This document shows positions 36,401 through 44,809 of a stretch of 64,000 bases of DNA, one piece after another; the stretch's first letter is position 1; each line of letters opens with the position of its first letter. The notes under the pieces are model-generated. The model was given only the letters and a program-made list of their open reading frames with translations, was not told the DNA's origin and searched no databases. Made by a program: the position numbers and the translations under genes. Source of the DNA: Pseudomonadales bacterium (GTDB lineage Bacteria; Pseudomonadota; Gammaproteobacteria; Pseudomonadales; UBA7239); assembly GCA_028280345.1 (NCBI GenBank), contig JANQLY010000017.1:1-64000 (forward strand). Reading direction: 5' to 3'.

Positions 36401-37095
36401 GCCTCCACAGTCTGGCCGGTCATGGTGCGGTCACTGGCATCGGTCATAGTGCCGGAAATCATTATCGGTAATTCGTAACCGAGTTCATCGAAGACCTTCC
36501 TGGTCGCAAAAATCGCGGCTTTTGAGTTGAGTGTATCGAAAATCGTTTCAATCAGAATGATATCCGAGCCACCTTCTATAAGCGCGTGGACTGATGCAGA
36601 GTAGTCGTCAACGAGCTCGTCAAACGTGATATTGCGCGCGGCGAGGTCGTTGAGGTCGTAGACGGTGCATGCCCCTTTGGAAGTAGGGCCGACAACGCCG
36701 GCGACATAGCGCGGCTGGCCGGTTTTTGCGGCTATGGAATCAGCGGCTTCCCGGGCAAGCTTTGCCGAGGCAAGATTGAGCTCCACGGCGAGGTCTTCCA
36801 TATCGTAGTCAGACATGGAGGCGCGTGTGCCATTAAAAGTATTGGTTTCGACAATATCGGCTCCAGCCTCGAGATAGGCAATGTGGATTTCCTGGATTAC
36901 CTCGGGTTTGGTGATTGAGAGCAGGTCGTTATTGCCCTTGAGATCCATATGGTAGTCTGCAAAGCGTTCGCCCCGGTAGTCAGCTTCTTCAAGACCGTAG
37001 CCCTGGATCATCGTGCCCATGGCACCGTCCAGGATCAGAATACGCTCTTCAAGTGCTTGTTTTAATTGACTAATTTGGGCTTCGCGCTGAGACAT
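33424..37095 (-). CDS. metH: Cobalamin-dependent methionine synthase
   Basis: A 1223-residue four-module enzyme close in length to E. coli MetH (1227). The homocysteine-binding module has zinc cysteines in GLNCALGA and [10 protein letters not shown]. The methyl-folate module starts at [16 protein letters not shown]. The cobalamin module has [10 protein letters not shown] with the axial histidine, and the C-terminal AdoMet reactivation module has [15 protein letters not shown]. It transfers the methyl group of 5-methyl-THF to homocysteine in the cytoplasm. A 42-bp palindrome lies 55 nt upstream of the start. Confidence 0.98.
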   Translation of the reverse strand: MSQREAQISQLKQALEERILILDGAMGTMIQGYGLEEADYRGERFADYHMDLKGNNDLLSITKPEVIQEIHIAYLEAGADIVETNTFNGTRASMSDYDMEDLAVELNLASAKLAREAADSIAAKTGQPRYVAGVVGPTSKGACTVYDLNDLAARNITFDELVDDYSASVHALIEGGSDIILIETIFDTLNSKAAIFATRKVFDELGYELPIMISGTMTDASDRTMTGQTVEAFYNSVRHAKPISIGLNCALGAEELRPHVEELARVSEFMVSSHPNAGLPNAFGEFDETPEVMAPKVRDYAESGFLNIVGGCCGTTPAHIKAIADAVADCKPRQKPDLQPALRLSGLEAVNITEDSLFVNIGERCNVTGSAKFKRLILEEEYDEALEVAETQVEDGAQIIDINMDEAMLDSVDAMKRFNNMIALEPNIAKVPTMIDSSKWEVIEAGLKCNQGKPVVNSISLKEGKEKFIEQARLCLRYGAAVVVMAFDEDGQADNFERRIEICKKSYDILVDEVGFEPNDIILDPNIFAIATGIEEHNNYAVDFIKTTAWIKENLPGALVSGGLSNVSFSFRGNNPVREAIHSVFLYHAIKSGLDMAIVNAGQLAVYDDLPEELKKTVEAVVSNTSESATDDLLAIADNYRGDGSGQAREEDLEWREWPVEKRLEHALVKGITSFIVEDTEEARLNADRPLQVIEGPLMDGMNVVGDLFGSGKMFLPQVVKSARVMKQAVAHLNPFIEAEKAGGARSNGKIVMATVKGDVHDIGKNIVGVVLGCNNFEIIDLGVMVSCEDILKTAKEENADIIGLSGLITPSLDEMVHVAHEMERLGYDLPLMIGGATTSKAHTAVKIEPQYQRDQVVYVADASRAVGVATTLMSEELKKQFVIDTKAEYDVVRERTEKRRGKEEYVPYAEAKTESAIDWNRFTPKTPAFTGTKMFNDYPLEDLIDTIDWTPFFMTWELAGKYPAILDDKVVGDKARELFDDAQALLKDIVENKKLKAQGVIGFWKANQINGDDIVLPEANITLNHVRQQNRKGTDKALGSLADFIAPQDSGIEDYIGGFAVTAGIGAEELAKHYDDQGDDYNSIMVKALADRLAESFAEHMHERVRKEFWGYAPDENLSNEEKIKERYQGIRPAPGYPACPDHSEKRKLFDLLNVEQQLGIALTDSFAMTPAASVSGWYFAHPQAKYFGTGKIAKDQVESLAERRGVSVDDVERWLRPVLGY

Positions 37096-37150
37096 AGAGA
37101 CTACTTTCCAACCAGGGTTTCAGGGTAAAGAAGCGGCGCAGTTTAGCATG

Positions 37151-37192
37151 CCCTCATACCTATATCAAAATATTTTGATATAGGTATGAGGG
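37151..37192. promoter_or_regulatory. 42-bp perfect palindrome between metH and nfuA
   Basis: The left arm of 21 nt (37151-37171, beginning CCCTCATACCTATATCAAAA) is followed without spacer by its exact reverse complement (37172-37192). The core ATATCAAAATATTTTGATAT resembles operators of ArsR-type dimeric regulators. It is 55 nt from metH and 183 nt from nfuA. It is probably an operator for metH, possibly SahR/SamR-like; a cruciform or terminator role is an alternative. Confidence 0.7.
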
Positions 37193-37375
37193 TGGCAGAA
37201 AATGACAAAAAGTACATCTAATACAAATATTCGGGGTTTTTTTCAGTGGGAAGGATGTTTACAATAATACCCAGGTAAATTGCTTGGGTATAACCCCTGC
37301 GGGAAGGCTGGTTTAACGACCTGTCAAATAATAGCGAAAGCTTATCTTTTGCAATCATTTTTGGAACGTAGAGCC

Positions 37376-38002
37376 ATGACAGAAGCTGCACAGAAAACAA
37401 CTGATACACAGAGCGATGACACCGTAGGTGTCAACATTACTGAGTCTGCCCAGGAGTACCTTATGGGGTTGCTGGAAAAGCAGGACTGTGAAGGTATTGG
37501 AGTGCGCATGCATATCCAGTCGCCGGGCACACCGCGCGCTGAAACCTGTCTTTCCTATTGCCGCCCCGGTGAGGAAAAGGAAGACGATGTGATTGTGGAA
37601 TATCCAGCCTTCAAGGCATTTTTTGAAAAGCGCAGCGTGCCGTTTCTTGAGGATGCCTTTGTTGATTACGACAAGGACAAATTTGGTGGGCAGTTAACGA
37701 TCAAGGCGCCAAATTCCAAAATGCCCAAAGTTAATGACGATAGCCCAATTGAGGATCGCATTACCTATGTACTCTGGAATGAGGTTAACCCCCAACTGGC
37801 TGCGCACGGTGGTGAAGTGTCACTTGTGGAAATGGATGGCAACGTTGCAGTGTTGAAATTCGGCGGTGGTTGCCAGGGCTGCTCAGCGGTGGATGTTACA
37901 CTCAAGGATGGTGTGGAAAAAACCCTGCTGGAAAGTATCCCGGGCCTGGAAGGGGTGCGGGATATGACCGATCACACTGATACGACCAACGCGTATTACT
38001 AG
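37376..38002 (+). CDS. nfuA: Fe-S biogenesis protein NfuA
   Basis: A 208-residue protein with an N-terminal degenerate A-type scaffold domain ([29 protein letters not shown]) and a C-terminal Nfu domain with the cluster-binding CxxC in [15 protein letters not shown]. NfuA carries [4Fe-4S] clusters to targets such as aconitase under stress, and acnB and radical-SAM hemN are in this window. The ATG at 37376 agrees with the family start. It is slightly longer than E. coli NfuA (191) because of an extended N terminus and a C-terminal [10 protein letters not shown]. Confidence 0.95.
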   Translation: MTEAAQKTTDTQSDDTVGVNITESAQEYLMGLLEKQDCEGIGVRMHIQSPGTPRAETCLSYCRPGEEKEDDVIVEYPAFKAFFEKRSVPFLEDAFVDYDKDKFGGQLTIKAPNSKMPKVNDDSPIEDRITYVLWNEVNPQLAAHGGEVSLVEMDGNVAVLKFGGGCQGCSAVDVTLKDGVEKTLLESIPGLEGVRDMTDHTDTTNAYY

Positions 38003-38148
38003 GGCGCTTACACCGGTTCCTTAAAAAATCGGATAGTCACCCACCTGTAAAAGTCTGCTAGAATCCCTTTGTATTTTATAGCGCAGGCAGGTTTTCCCTG
38101 CCTGTGTTGTCTTTATGCTCAGCCGTCATTAATTCAGGGGAAGTATTG

Positions 38149-40407
38149 GTGAACATTCGGCGTATTTGTAAAATCCTGATCTATTTTTACCTGAGCTATC
38201 TGGCGCTGGTTTTTATTGCGGTTAATCCCTTTCTCAACTATTACGCTGGCGTGGTTTATGAGCAGCAAACCGGTCGTCAATTGCAGTATGACAAGGTGGG
38301 TATCGACCCGTTCGCGGTGACCTTGTATGCCTACCAGGTGAGCGACCGTGATAGTGATGGCGAAAAGCTCTGGTCATTTGAAACCTTTGAACTTGATCTG
38401 TCGATAGCGAGTCTCTGGTCAGACGGCATTGTGCTGGATTATTTACTCGTTGATAGTTTATATGTGCATCCGCGCAAATTGAAAAACGGAGAACATAGCT
38501 GGCAGGATATCATCGACCATCGTGTTGCTATGCCGGTGGCCGCAGAAGATAAGCCTGAGAAGACTGAACAGGCCTTGCCTGGTCTGACCATTCATCGTCT
38601 ACAGTTATCGGTGGATTATATGGGGTACAGTGACTTTTCCCGGTCTGAGCCCTTTATCGCTTTTTTGAAGAATATCAATCTGTCCTTGCAGGATTTTTCA
38701 ACCCTGATTGCCGAAGGTAAGCCTTATCGTCTGGTTGCCCAGGGGGAAGCGGGTGGTGAAGTAGAGTGGGAGGGTACAGTGTCCGTGCTGGGTAAGGAAA
38801 GCCGCGGTAGCCTCGAGCTGAGAGGAATCAGCTTATTACCGGGCTGGCGTTTTATGAAAGAGGATGTGAACTTCAATCTCGACTCGGCTTTTTTTACAGT
38901 AGGCGGTGACTATGTGTTTTCATGGCAAGACATCGTTTCACCGCATTATGAGATTAGTAACGGTTTTGCCCGGCTGTTTGATTACAGCATGGTGGCGCGC
39001 AATGATCCGGGTTCCTATTTGTCCTGGCAGGAAATTCATGTTCAGGATATTGCTGTTAATAGTCGTGCACAAAATGCGGTGATTGATCAGGTTACGATCT
39101 ATGACCTGGCCGGGCGTTTACAAATTAACGAGGATGGCAGCACCAATTTCCATCGTATGTTTGCGTACTCGCCGGCCCCCAAGTCTGATGCACCTCAGAT
39201 AGCTACCCCTCAAACAACTACGCCTCAACCGGCTACTGCAGGTACACAGACACAGGAAGCTTTACCGTGGCAAGTGGACCTGAACAAAGTTGTGTTTGTG
39301 AATAACACACTGGATTTTAGCGACTTGTCGCTCAACACACGCTTCCGTGTTCAGGTGGAAGAACTGGGCGGAGAGATTACCGGTATTTCATCATCGCCCG
39401 ATGCGCAAGCCGCAGTTAATTTAAGTGGCAAGGTCGATGGATATGCGCCGGTGAGCATACTGGGTACGGTCGCACCCCTGAGCGATCCGGTACAACTCGA
39501 TCTGGATTTAAATTTTTATCACATTGATTTAAGTACGATATCGCCATATTCCGGTACTTATGCCGGCTGGAAAATTGAGCAGGGCTTGTTAACAGTTAAC
39601 CTCGGTTATGAACTGCAAAATAATTACATTGTTGGCAGTAACAAGGTGGTGGTGGATCAGCTCAAGCTCGGTGAACGTGTAGAGAGTTATCGTCTTGTAG
39701 ACGTGCCATTGCGACTTGCGGTTGCCTTGCTCACGGACGAAAACGGTACGATGAATCTGGATGTGCCGATTGAAGGTGATGTTAATGATCCGGGTTTCAA
39801 ACTTTCCGGTGTTATCTGGCAGGGGGTGCGCAACCTGGTGGTGAAACTGGTAACAGCGCCGTTTAAGGCGCTGGGTTCACTGTTTGAATCAAAACACGAT
39901 TTGGAATATGTGCCGTTTGATATAGGTAGTGAAAGTTTGACTGAGGTGGGGCGGGAAGTTCTTGATGATGTGAAAAAAGGGCTTGATAAGCGCCCGATCC
40001 TGCGACTTGGTGTAGTGGGTCGCTATGATGCAGCGAAAGATACCTTGCATATGCAACAGCAACAGTTTGAACAGTCTTTATTGGCGGCAGGTTTGCAACA
40101 GGCTGATATTGATAATCGTACTCCTGCGTGGCAAGCACAAATTAACAGCCTGTTTGCAGCGAGCTTCCCGGCGAAGCTTGATGTACCTGCAGGGCAGGAG
40201 CCAGATTTTGATAAAAAGAATCGCATGCTGGTGAGTGCGATAGAAATTGATAAAAAACAATTGGAAGGGCTGGCCAGGCAGCGTGCACTGTCAGTCAAGC
40301 GTTACCTGATTAGTGAGCAGGGACTGGCACCGGACAAGGTATTTCTCAAGGAAGAAGGTGTTGTGGATGATTCCACAGATGTTAAGTTGCTACTTGATGC
40401 CGGTTAG
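38149..40407 (+). CDS. DUF748 (AsmA-like) inner-membrane-anchored protein
   Basis: A 752-residue protein with one N-terminal membrane anchor (ILIYFYLSYLALVFIAVNPF) and a large periplasmic region of the DUF748/AsmA-like type, including FELDLSIASLWSDGIVLDYL and GQQLKLGERVESYRLVDVPL-like strands. Relatives are thought to form beta-rich bridges moving lipids between membranes; this role is inferred. A Pro/Thr/Ala/Gln-rich linker is near residue 350. The C-terminal 150 residues are helical. The GTG at 38149 with AGGGGA upstream is preferred to 38104. Confidence 0.8.
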   Translation: MNIRRICKILIYFYLSYLALVFIAVNPFLNYYAGVVYEQQTGRQLQYDKVGIDPFAVTLYAYQVSDRDSDGEKLWSFETFELDLSIASLWSDGIVLDYLLVDSLYVHPRKLKNGEHSWQDIIDHRVAMPVAAEDKPEKTEQALPGLTIHRLQLSVDYMGYSDFSRSEPFIAFLKNINLSLQDFSTLIAEGKPYRLVAQGEAGGEVEWEGTVSVLGKESRGSLELRGISLLPGWRFMKEDVNFNLDSAFFTVGGDYVFSWQDIVSPHYEISNGFARLFDYSMVARNDPGSYLSWQEIHVQDIAVNSRAQNAVIDQVTIYDLAGRLQINEDGSTNFHRMFAYSPAPKSDAPQIATPQTTTPQPATAGTQTQEALPWQVDLNKVVFVNNTLDFSDLSLNTRFRVQVEELGGEITGISSSPDAQAAVNLSGKVDGYAPVSILGTVAPLSDPVQLDLDLNFYHIDLSTISPYSGTYAGWKIEQGLLTVNLGYELQNNYIVGSNKVVVDQLKLGERVESYRLVDVPLRLAVALLTDENGTMNLDVPIEGDVNDPGFKLSGVIWQGVRNLVVKLVTAPFKALGSLFESKHDLEYVPFDIGSESLTEVGREVLDDVKKGLDKRPILRLGVVGRYDAAKDTLHMQQQQFEQSLLAAGLQQADIDNRTPAWQAQINSLFAASFPAKLDVPAGQEPDFDKKNRMLVSAIEIDKKQLEGLARQRALSVKRYLISEQGLAPDKVFLKEEGVVDDSTDVKLLLDAG

Positions 40408-40427
40408 GTTGTTCAGGAGATAAAAAA

Positions 40428-40844
40428 TTACGGCTGTTTTGTTGCACGAAATAGTTCGTTGTCTGCGTTGTCCTGAAGTATCAATAAATCGTTCGTTATT
40501 GAAAGCCGGGCTACTTTTTCCAATGCTTTGATGAATCTTTGTTCCTGTTCCATTAGTGCAGGTGGGCACATCTTGAGTGTGGTGGCCGCCATACCGAGCT
40601 CGATCATATCGTTGTCGAGTTTGTAACCTGTATTGACAAGGTTGCAGCCAGTGCTACCGGAGAGTCGTAGTTCATCTGTATTGAATACCAGTGTTGCCAT
40701 GCTATCAGCAATCACCGGAGTGTCATCAATCGTGGTTACAAGCCATGTGCCATTAAGGTTTGTATTAATATCAGTAGTATTGTTTTGGTCTGATAGACAG
40801 CCAGTGATAAACGTCACACAGAATAATAAAATAACTTTTTTCAT
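40428..40844 (-). CDS. META-domain lipoprotein (HslJ-like)
   Basis: A 138-residue protein with a lipobox (VTFITGC, Cys16) and a META domain: GTWLVTTIDDTPV, the loop SGSTGCNLVNTGY, and ATTLKMCPPALMEQEQRFI. E. coli HslJ of this family is heat-inducible and linked to novobiocin resistance, with no defined biochemistry. It is predicted to be anchored in the outer membrane facing the periplasm. It stands as a single gene, with DUF748 converging from the left. Confidence 0.88.
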   Translation of the reverse strand: MKKVILLFCVTFITGCLSDQNNTTDINTNLNGTWLVTTIDDTPVIADSMATLVFNTDELRLSGSTGCNLVNTGYKLDNDMIELGMAATTLKMCPPALMEQEQRFIKALEKVARLSITNDLLILQDNADNELFRATKQP

Positions 40845-40885
40845 ATGAAATCCCTTGCGTAGTTAATTCTGGAGTGGCTGGCCTT

Positions 40886-41971
40886 CTAGAACGGCTGACC
40901 AAAGGTCAGATAAAAACCGCTGTTATCCCCTTTTCCTTTGGCGTATTCTGCGCGCATGATAATTTTGTCTTCCGGTTTTATAACGAAGGTAATGCCGCCT
41001 CCGATCATGGGGAAAAGGTTGCTTGAATCGCTGCATTTTTTGCCCGTGCCGTAAAGACAAGTAACACCGGTAAACAGTGTTCCTCCCCAGCGTCGGGTAA
41101 ATGGTATGCGCTCATCAAATTCAAACATGATCATATTTTCGGCGAGATTCTGCCCGCGGACATAGCCTCTCATATTGATAGAAGAATAGCCTGAGGTCGG
41201 TGCATTATTGGTCCAGCGACCAGCAGTGTGAAAGCCGAGAACGAAGTTGCCATTATGGGTGAAGTATTTTTGATAGTCGGCCTGGTAGGAGTCAAAGCTG
41301 ACATCGCCGCCAAATGTTTTGCGGTAGGCTATATTGTGCAGTGTCAGCTGTTGTCCTTTGGCGGGTGAATTTTGATTGTCGAGTGAATCGTAGAGTATGG
41401 CGAGGCCGATACCATTGGAGTCAAACCCGGTTAAACCGGTCAATTCGAGAACGGCCTTGCTGAAAATATCACCGCCGTAAATCGCGTAGTTGGTGCTGAT
41501 AGCTTGCGGGCCGATGTACCAGTTGCTGTTGCTGAGCAAGTGATAATAACGTGCGCCAAAGATATGTAGGTCATCGGTGGTTTGTACTGGCAAGCCACTA
41601 CCGAGGAAATCAGAGTAGTCATTACGGATTTTGCCGCCACCGGCAAAAGCGGTAAGGCGCTGTGTATCTTTGTCGAAATACGTCTGTGCAAACAGGCCGC
41701 CGCCATAAGAGTCGGTATTGCTGTAAATGGCGCCGAGGCCAAACATGGATACCGGTGATTCTTCATCAAAGTCATGCAGATAGGCGCCGAGAGCGCCGAG
41801 GGAGGTGCCGACTTTCGGATCACTACTGATTAGCGGGGCAGCGAGCCAGGGAGAGGATTTCTCATTGTTGTGGCTATCAGAACTGCTTGCTTCGGCGTGT
41901 AACTCGCAGGCGAAAGCAAGCAGCAGCAGATAAAACAGTCTGCGTATAGCTCCCCTCAGGTGGTTTGGCAA
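40886..41971 (-). CDS. Outer membrane beta-barrel, Omp85/D15-like without POTRA
   Basis: A 361-residue outer membrane protein with a signal peptide (LFYLLLLAFACELHAEA). Repeated beta-strands and the C-terminal RAEYAKGKGDNSGFYLTFGQPF match the surface-antigen D15/BamA barrel. SSINMRGYVRGQNLAENM resembles the conserved inner loop (V/IRGF type) of Omp85 barrels. No POTRA repeats are present, so it is not a BamA or TamA itself. The role is unknown; candidates are lipid or small-protein export. Confidence 0.78.
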   Translation of the reverse strand: MPNHLRGAIRRLFYLLLLAFACELHAEASSSDSHNNEKSSPWLAAPLISSDPKVGTSLGALGAYLHDFDEESPVSMFGLGAIYSNTDSYGGGLFAQTYFDKDTQRLTAFAGGGKIRNDYSDFLGSGLPVQTTDDLHIFGARYYHLLSNSNWYIGPQAISTNYAIYGGDIFSKAVLELTGLTGFDSNGIGLAILYDSLDNQNSPAKGQQLTLHNIAYRKTFGGDVSFDSYQADYQKYFTHNGNFVLGFHTAGRWTNNAPTSGYSSINMRGYVRGQNLAENMIMFEFDERIPFTRRWGGTLFTGVTCLYGTGKKCSDSSNLFPMIGGGITFVIKPEDKIIMRAEYAKGKGDNSGFYLTFGQPF

Positions 41972-42016
41972 AGGTGTTTTCCTGATTTTGAGTTATTGAA
42001 CTCCCGGTTATGGAAA

Positions 42017-42379
42017 TCAGTTCAGGACAGTATAGCCTTTGTTAGTCAGGCAGTTTTTCTGAACCGTGAGCTTTTCCTGATTCGTTGCAGAAGCACCTTT
42101 GGCAAGCCCGAGAGCGGCACCAACACCGGCATCCTGTTTTGCCTGGTCACTGTTGCCGCGAGAAGCGCCGACCGCGCCACCGACAACGGCACCTTTTACT
42201 GCGGTGCTGCCGGCCTTGCTGTCTACCTGCTCGGAAATCGCGACACATTCGTTGAGATCTGCCTGGTACTGACCCATATCTACACCGTTGGGGTCGATAA
42301 TAATATCGGAGGCGTGACTATTCGCAGTTAGCAGTATAAAGGCAGACAGAAAGGAAATCAGGGTGAGTGTGAATTTCAT
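42017..42379 (-). CDS. Glycine-zipper exported protein
   Basis: A 120-residue protein with a signal peptide (LTLISFLSAFILLTANSHAS) and a central glycine-zipper segment (AVKGAVVGGAVGASRG, DAGVGAALGLAKGA), which is expected to insert in or span an outer-membrane environment. Two cysteines (LNECVAIS and KNCLTNKG) may form a disulfide. The family occurs with envelope proteins and has no defined role. It precedes the D15-like barrel on the same strand with a 45-nt gap. Confidence 0.75.
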   Translation of the reverse strand: MKFTLTLISFLSAFILLTANSHASDIIIDPNGVDMGQYQADLNECVAISEQVDSKAGSTAVKGAVVGGAVGASRGNSDQAKQDAGVGAALGLAKGASATNQEKLTVQKNCLTNKGYTVLN

Positions 42380-42458
42380 AACAACCTCATTAGAGCGGAT
42401 GGGGAAAGAATATAAAGTTTAACATGAGAGCTAAAGCAGCGGCAAAGTGTGGGTCGGA

Positions 42459-43442
42459 TCAGTGAGGCTCCTGCCGGGCGTAGTAGGTGATTAGGTCAAC
42501 CACGGCAAGAAAATCATCGCCATCGATTTGCTCATCAAATAATTCCACAATTTCGTCAGAGGGATTGGCATAGCCGATAGAGAGCCCCGCTGTATCAATG
42601 ACAAATTTATCGACAAAGGTGCTGCCGACAAAAATACTCTCCCGGGGATCAATGCCAAGCATGCTGGAAATATAACGAATACCTTCAGGTTTTTGATCAA
42701 AATCAAACGGAGTAGGGATGATGTGTTTGACACAGTCGTCTTTATCAAAGGAAAATTTGTTGATAAATACGTAGTCAAAGTAGTCTTTATAATCCGGTAT
42801 CAGTGTAGTCAGAAATTTATAAATGCCACCGGAGATAATCGCAAGTGTATAGCCTTCCTGCTTTAGTTGTTTAAGGCCTGCATAGAGGTTATTGGCGATC
42901 TTGTAGTTACTTGCGATCTTTTCTATATCGTTTTCTGTAAGGCCGCGAGTTTTAAAAATCTCACAACACCACAGACACCACTCCTCGTAATTGAGTTTTC
43001 CCGTGTGGTAGAGGCGCAGTCCCTGACGGCGTTTTTCATCGTCGTCAAGAAATGCCCAGACAGCTTTCCAGGAAAAGTCGAGCCCCTGGATCAGGGTTGC
43101 ATCGAGATCAAAGCAGATCAGCTTGAATGGGCCTTGCTTGCGCGCGAGCGGGGAGGTTGCATCGCCGGGAGTGGATAAACCGTAGTGGGCATTATAAAAA
43201 ATCTCCAGTTCCGGGGCGGGGCGCTGGTTGGGTTGTAACATAATTTCTTCGACATCGTCGATCTCAAAACCGCTACAGATCTTTTCCAGATTGCGCTTGC
43301 GCGGCCTTTCGGTCTTGCCGGTCTCCCACAAATGCCAGGTTTTTTTGTCGGGGGCTTCACACTGGAAAGCGGCCTCTTCCTGAGACCAGCCGCGGTTAAT
43401 CCTTAACCATAGAAGTTTTTCCCTGTAGAGCCGCCATTTCAT
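42459..43442 (-). CDS. XRE helix-turn-helix fused to HAD phosphatase
   Basis: A 327-residue protein. Residues 1-65 form an XRE-type helix-turn-helix (LRINRGWSQEEAAFQCEAPD, TWHLWETGKTERP). Residues from about 105 form a HAD domain with the catalytic DLDATL, the ISGGI motif II, a lysine region, and the late VGSTFVDKFVIDTAG acidic motif. The HAD part is closest to SerB-like phosphoserine or small-molecule phosphatases. The fusion suggests a DNA-binding protein that senses or acts on a phosphorylated metabolite. The target genes are unknown; the neighbours are csrA and envelope genes. Confidence 0.8.
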   Translation of the reverse strand: MKWRLYREKLLWLRINRGWSQEEAAFQCEAPDKKTWHLWETGKTERPRKRNLEKICSGFEIDDVEEIMLQPNQRPAPELEIFYNAHYGLSTPGDATSPLARKQGPFKLICFDLDATLIQGLDFSWKAVWAFLDDDEKRRQGLRLYHTGKLNYEEWCLWCCEIFKTRGLTENDIEKIASNYKIANNLYAGLKQLKQEGYTLAIISGGIYKFLTTLIPDYKDYFDYVFINKFSFDKDDCVKHIIPTPFDFDQKPEGIRYISSMLGIDPRESIFVGSTFVDKFVIDTAGLSIGYANPSDEIVELFDEQIDGDDFLAVVDLITYYARQEPH

Positions 43443-43739
43443 GCCTGTGGAATCCCGCTATTAATACTCATTGCCGCTGTTGATTTGTGAGTCCGTGACC
43501 AGCTTTTGCCAACGTTTTTGCCATCGCGACTGAGCGTGCGCCGCGATTTAATGATCTTGCCGGTTGAATAACAGGCCAGGGAAGTTGGGAGAAGTCGTAC
43601 AGCTTCCCTGTAATCATCCGACAGGCGGATAGTAAAGGAGTCTCTTTCCGGGCACAACGTCCCGGTACAGATTTTCTATCGCTCTGACGGCTCTATGCTG
43701 CTTAACGCAGCTTCACTCTGGATGACAGGAGACGGAATT

Positions 43740-43949
43740 ATGCTTATTTTGACTCGACGTATAGGCGAAAGAATTATCATCGGTGACAATATTGATATCA
43801 CAGTGCTCGGTGTGCGCGGTAATCAGGTGCGCCTTGGTGTAGATGCACCGGCGAATATCAGTGTTCACCGTGAGGAAATCTATGAACGCATCAAACGGGA
43901 GCGTGAAATGGCCGGTGTCAGTCAGCTCAAGGATGTTAATAACGGCTAG
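43740..43949 (+). CDS. csrA: Carbon storage regulator CsrA/RsmA
   Basis: A 69-residue RNA-binding dimer. [20 protein letters not shown] and the RNA-contact segment [19 protein letters not shown] are diagnostic. CsrA represses or activates translation by binding GGA motifs in leader RNAs. The start is fixed by MLILTRR; the frame opens earlier at 43695. The leader reads ACAGGAGAC across the ribosome site, which itself resembles a CsrA target, so autoregulation is likely. It is the probable partner of the Rsm-type RNA at 58819-58989. Confidence 0.97.
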   Translation: MLILTRRIGERIIIGDNIDITVLGVRGNQVRLGVDAPANISVHREEIYERIKREREMAGVSQLKDVNNG

Positions 43950-43958
43950 CGTCAGTAT

Positions 43959-44723
43959 TTAGCTGGCTGCCTGTGAATTACCCATCAGTTCCCCGATCAG
44001 TTCCAGTACCTGCGGGTTAACTGCGCAGCCGACATGGGATGTTTCCACCTCGTAATGGGAAACGGCGGGGTGGTCATCCAGTCTGGCAACTTCGGTACTG
44101 ACAAAACCATCCTGCGGGCTGTAGATCACTTTGATCGGCACGTCGTCTGTGATGATTTTGCGTTTGTTGTTCCAGCTATCGAAGTTTTGCTCTTCAATCG
44201 GCACCGTGCTGCGGTTAATACGCCGCAACAGGTTAAACAGTGCAACACCGCGCGGGTCACCGAAGGGTGCAACGATGGTGATAACCTGACGCATCAGATC
44301 CGGTAGCTGTTGTGCAGTATCAAACGCGTAGAGCCCTCCCATGCTGACTCCGATTAATGAGACTGGCTGGCCGCTTTGTTCGTACACTTCCTGCAGCCTT
44401 GCCTTGCAGGCTTCAACCATTTTTTCGCGATAGGCCACGGCGTCTTCAACACGTTTGATGCGTTCTTCCGATGCCTCGTAATTAACGCCGAGGTTCAATG
44501 TATAGGGTTCGTAACCAAGCTGTTTGAGCAGGTAGCGAATCACGAACATGGAGCTGTCGCCGCCGCCATAACCCGGAATCGTTAATACCGGAGAGCCATC
44601 CCCCGGTGGTGCCTGTTTTACAAGCTTGCGAAAGTTGAATAGCAACTTTGTGGTTTCGAGACCGGAGCGCGGGATTTCTTTTAATGATAAATCCAGGGAG
44701 GGGGGTGGTGGATGCTCGGTCAT
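43959..44723 (-). CDS. Alpha/beta-fold hydrolase (lipase-like)
   Basis: A 254-residue cytoplasmic alpha/beta hydrolase with the nucleophile elbow GVSMGG. The acidic residue is likely in the DGFVS region and the catalytic histidine in ETSHVGCAVNP. An early TIPGYGGGDSSM gives the oxyanion region. Substrates may be fatty acyl esters. It converges with csrA (9-nt gap) and is downstream of acnB, but a terminator separates them. Confidence 0.8.
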   Translation of the reverse strand: MTEHPPPPSLDLSLKEIPRSGLETTKLLFNFRKLVKQAPPGDGSPVLTIPGYGGGDSSMFVIRYLLKQLGYEPYTLNLGVNYEASEERIKRVEDAVAYREKMVEACKARLQEVYEQSGQPVSLIGVSMGGLYAFDTAQQLPDLMRQVITIVAPFGDPRGVALFNLLRRINRSTVPIEEQNFDSWNNKRKIITDDVPIKVIYSPQDGFVSTEVARLDDHPAVSHYEVETSHVGCAVNPQVLELIGELMGNSQAAS

Positions 44724-44745
44724 GGTGGGAGCCTGTATTGAGAAT

Positions 44746-44781
44746 GAAAAACCCGGATAAGAGATGATCTATTATCCGGGG
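44746..44781 (-). terminator. Rho-independent terminator of acnB
   Basis: CCCGGATAA (44752-44760) and TTATCCGGG (44772-44780) make a 9-bp stem. On the reverse strand a T5 tract follows, matching termination of acnB. Confidence 0.88.
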
Positions 44782-44809
44782 AGTGCTTTATGGACTGAAG
44801 TGTAGTCCG

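Noticed and set aside
43439..43657. Reverse-strand 72-codon frame before the XRE-HAD gene
   Set aside because: It has no ribosome site, no recognisable family and an odd composition; it lies in the promoter region of csrA.
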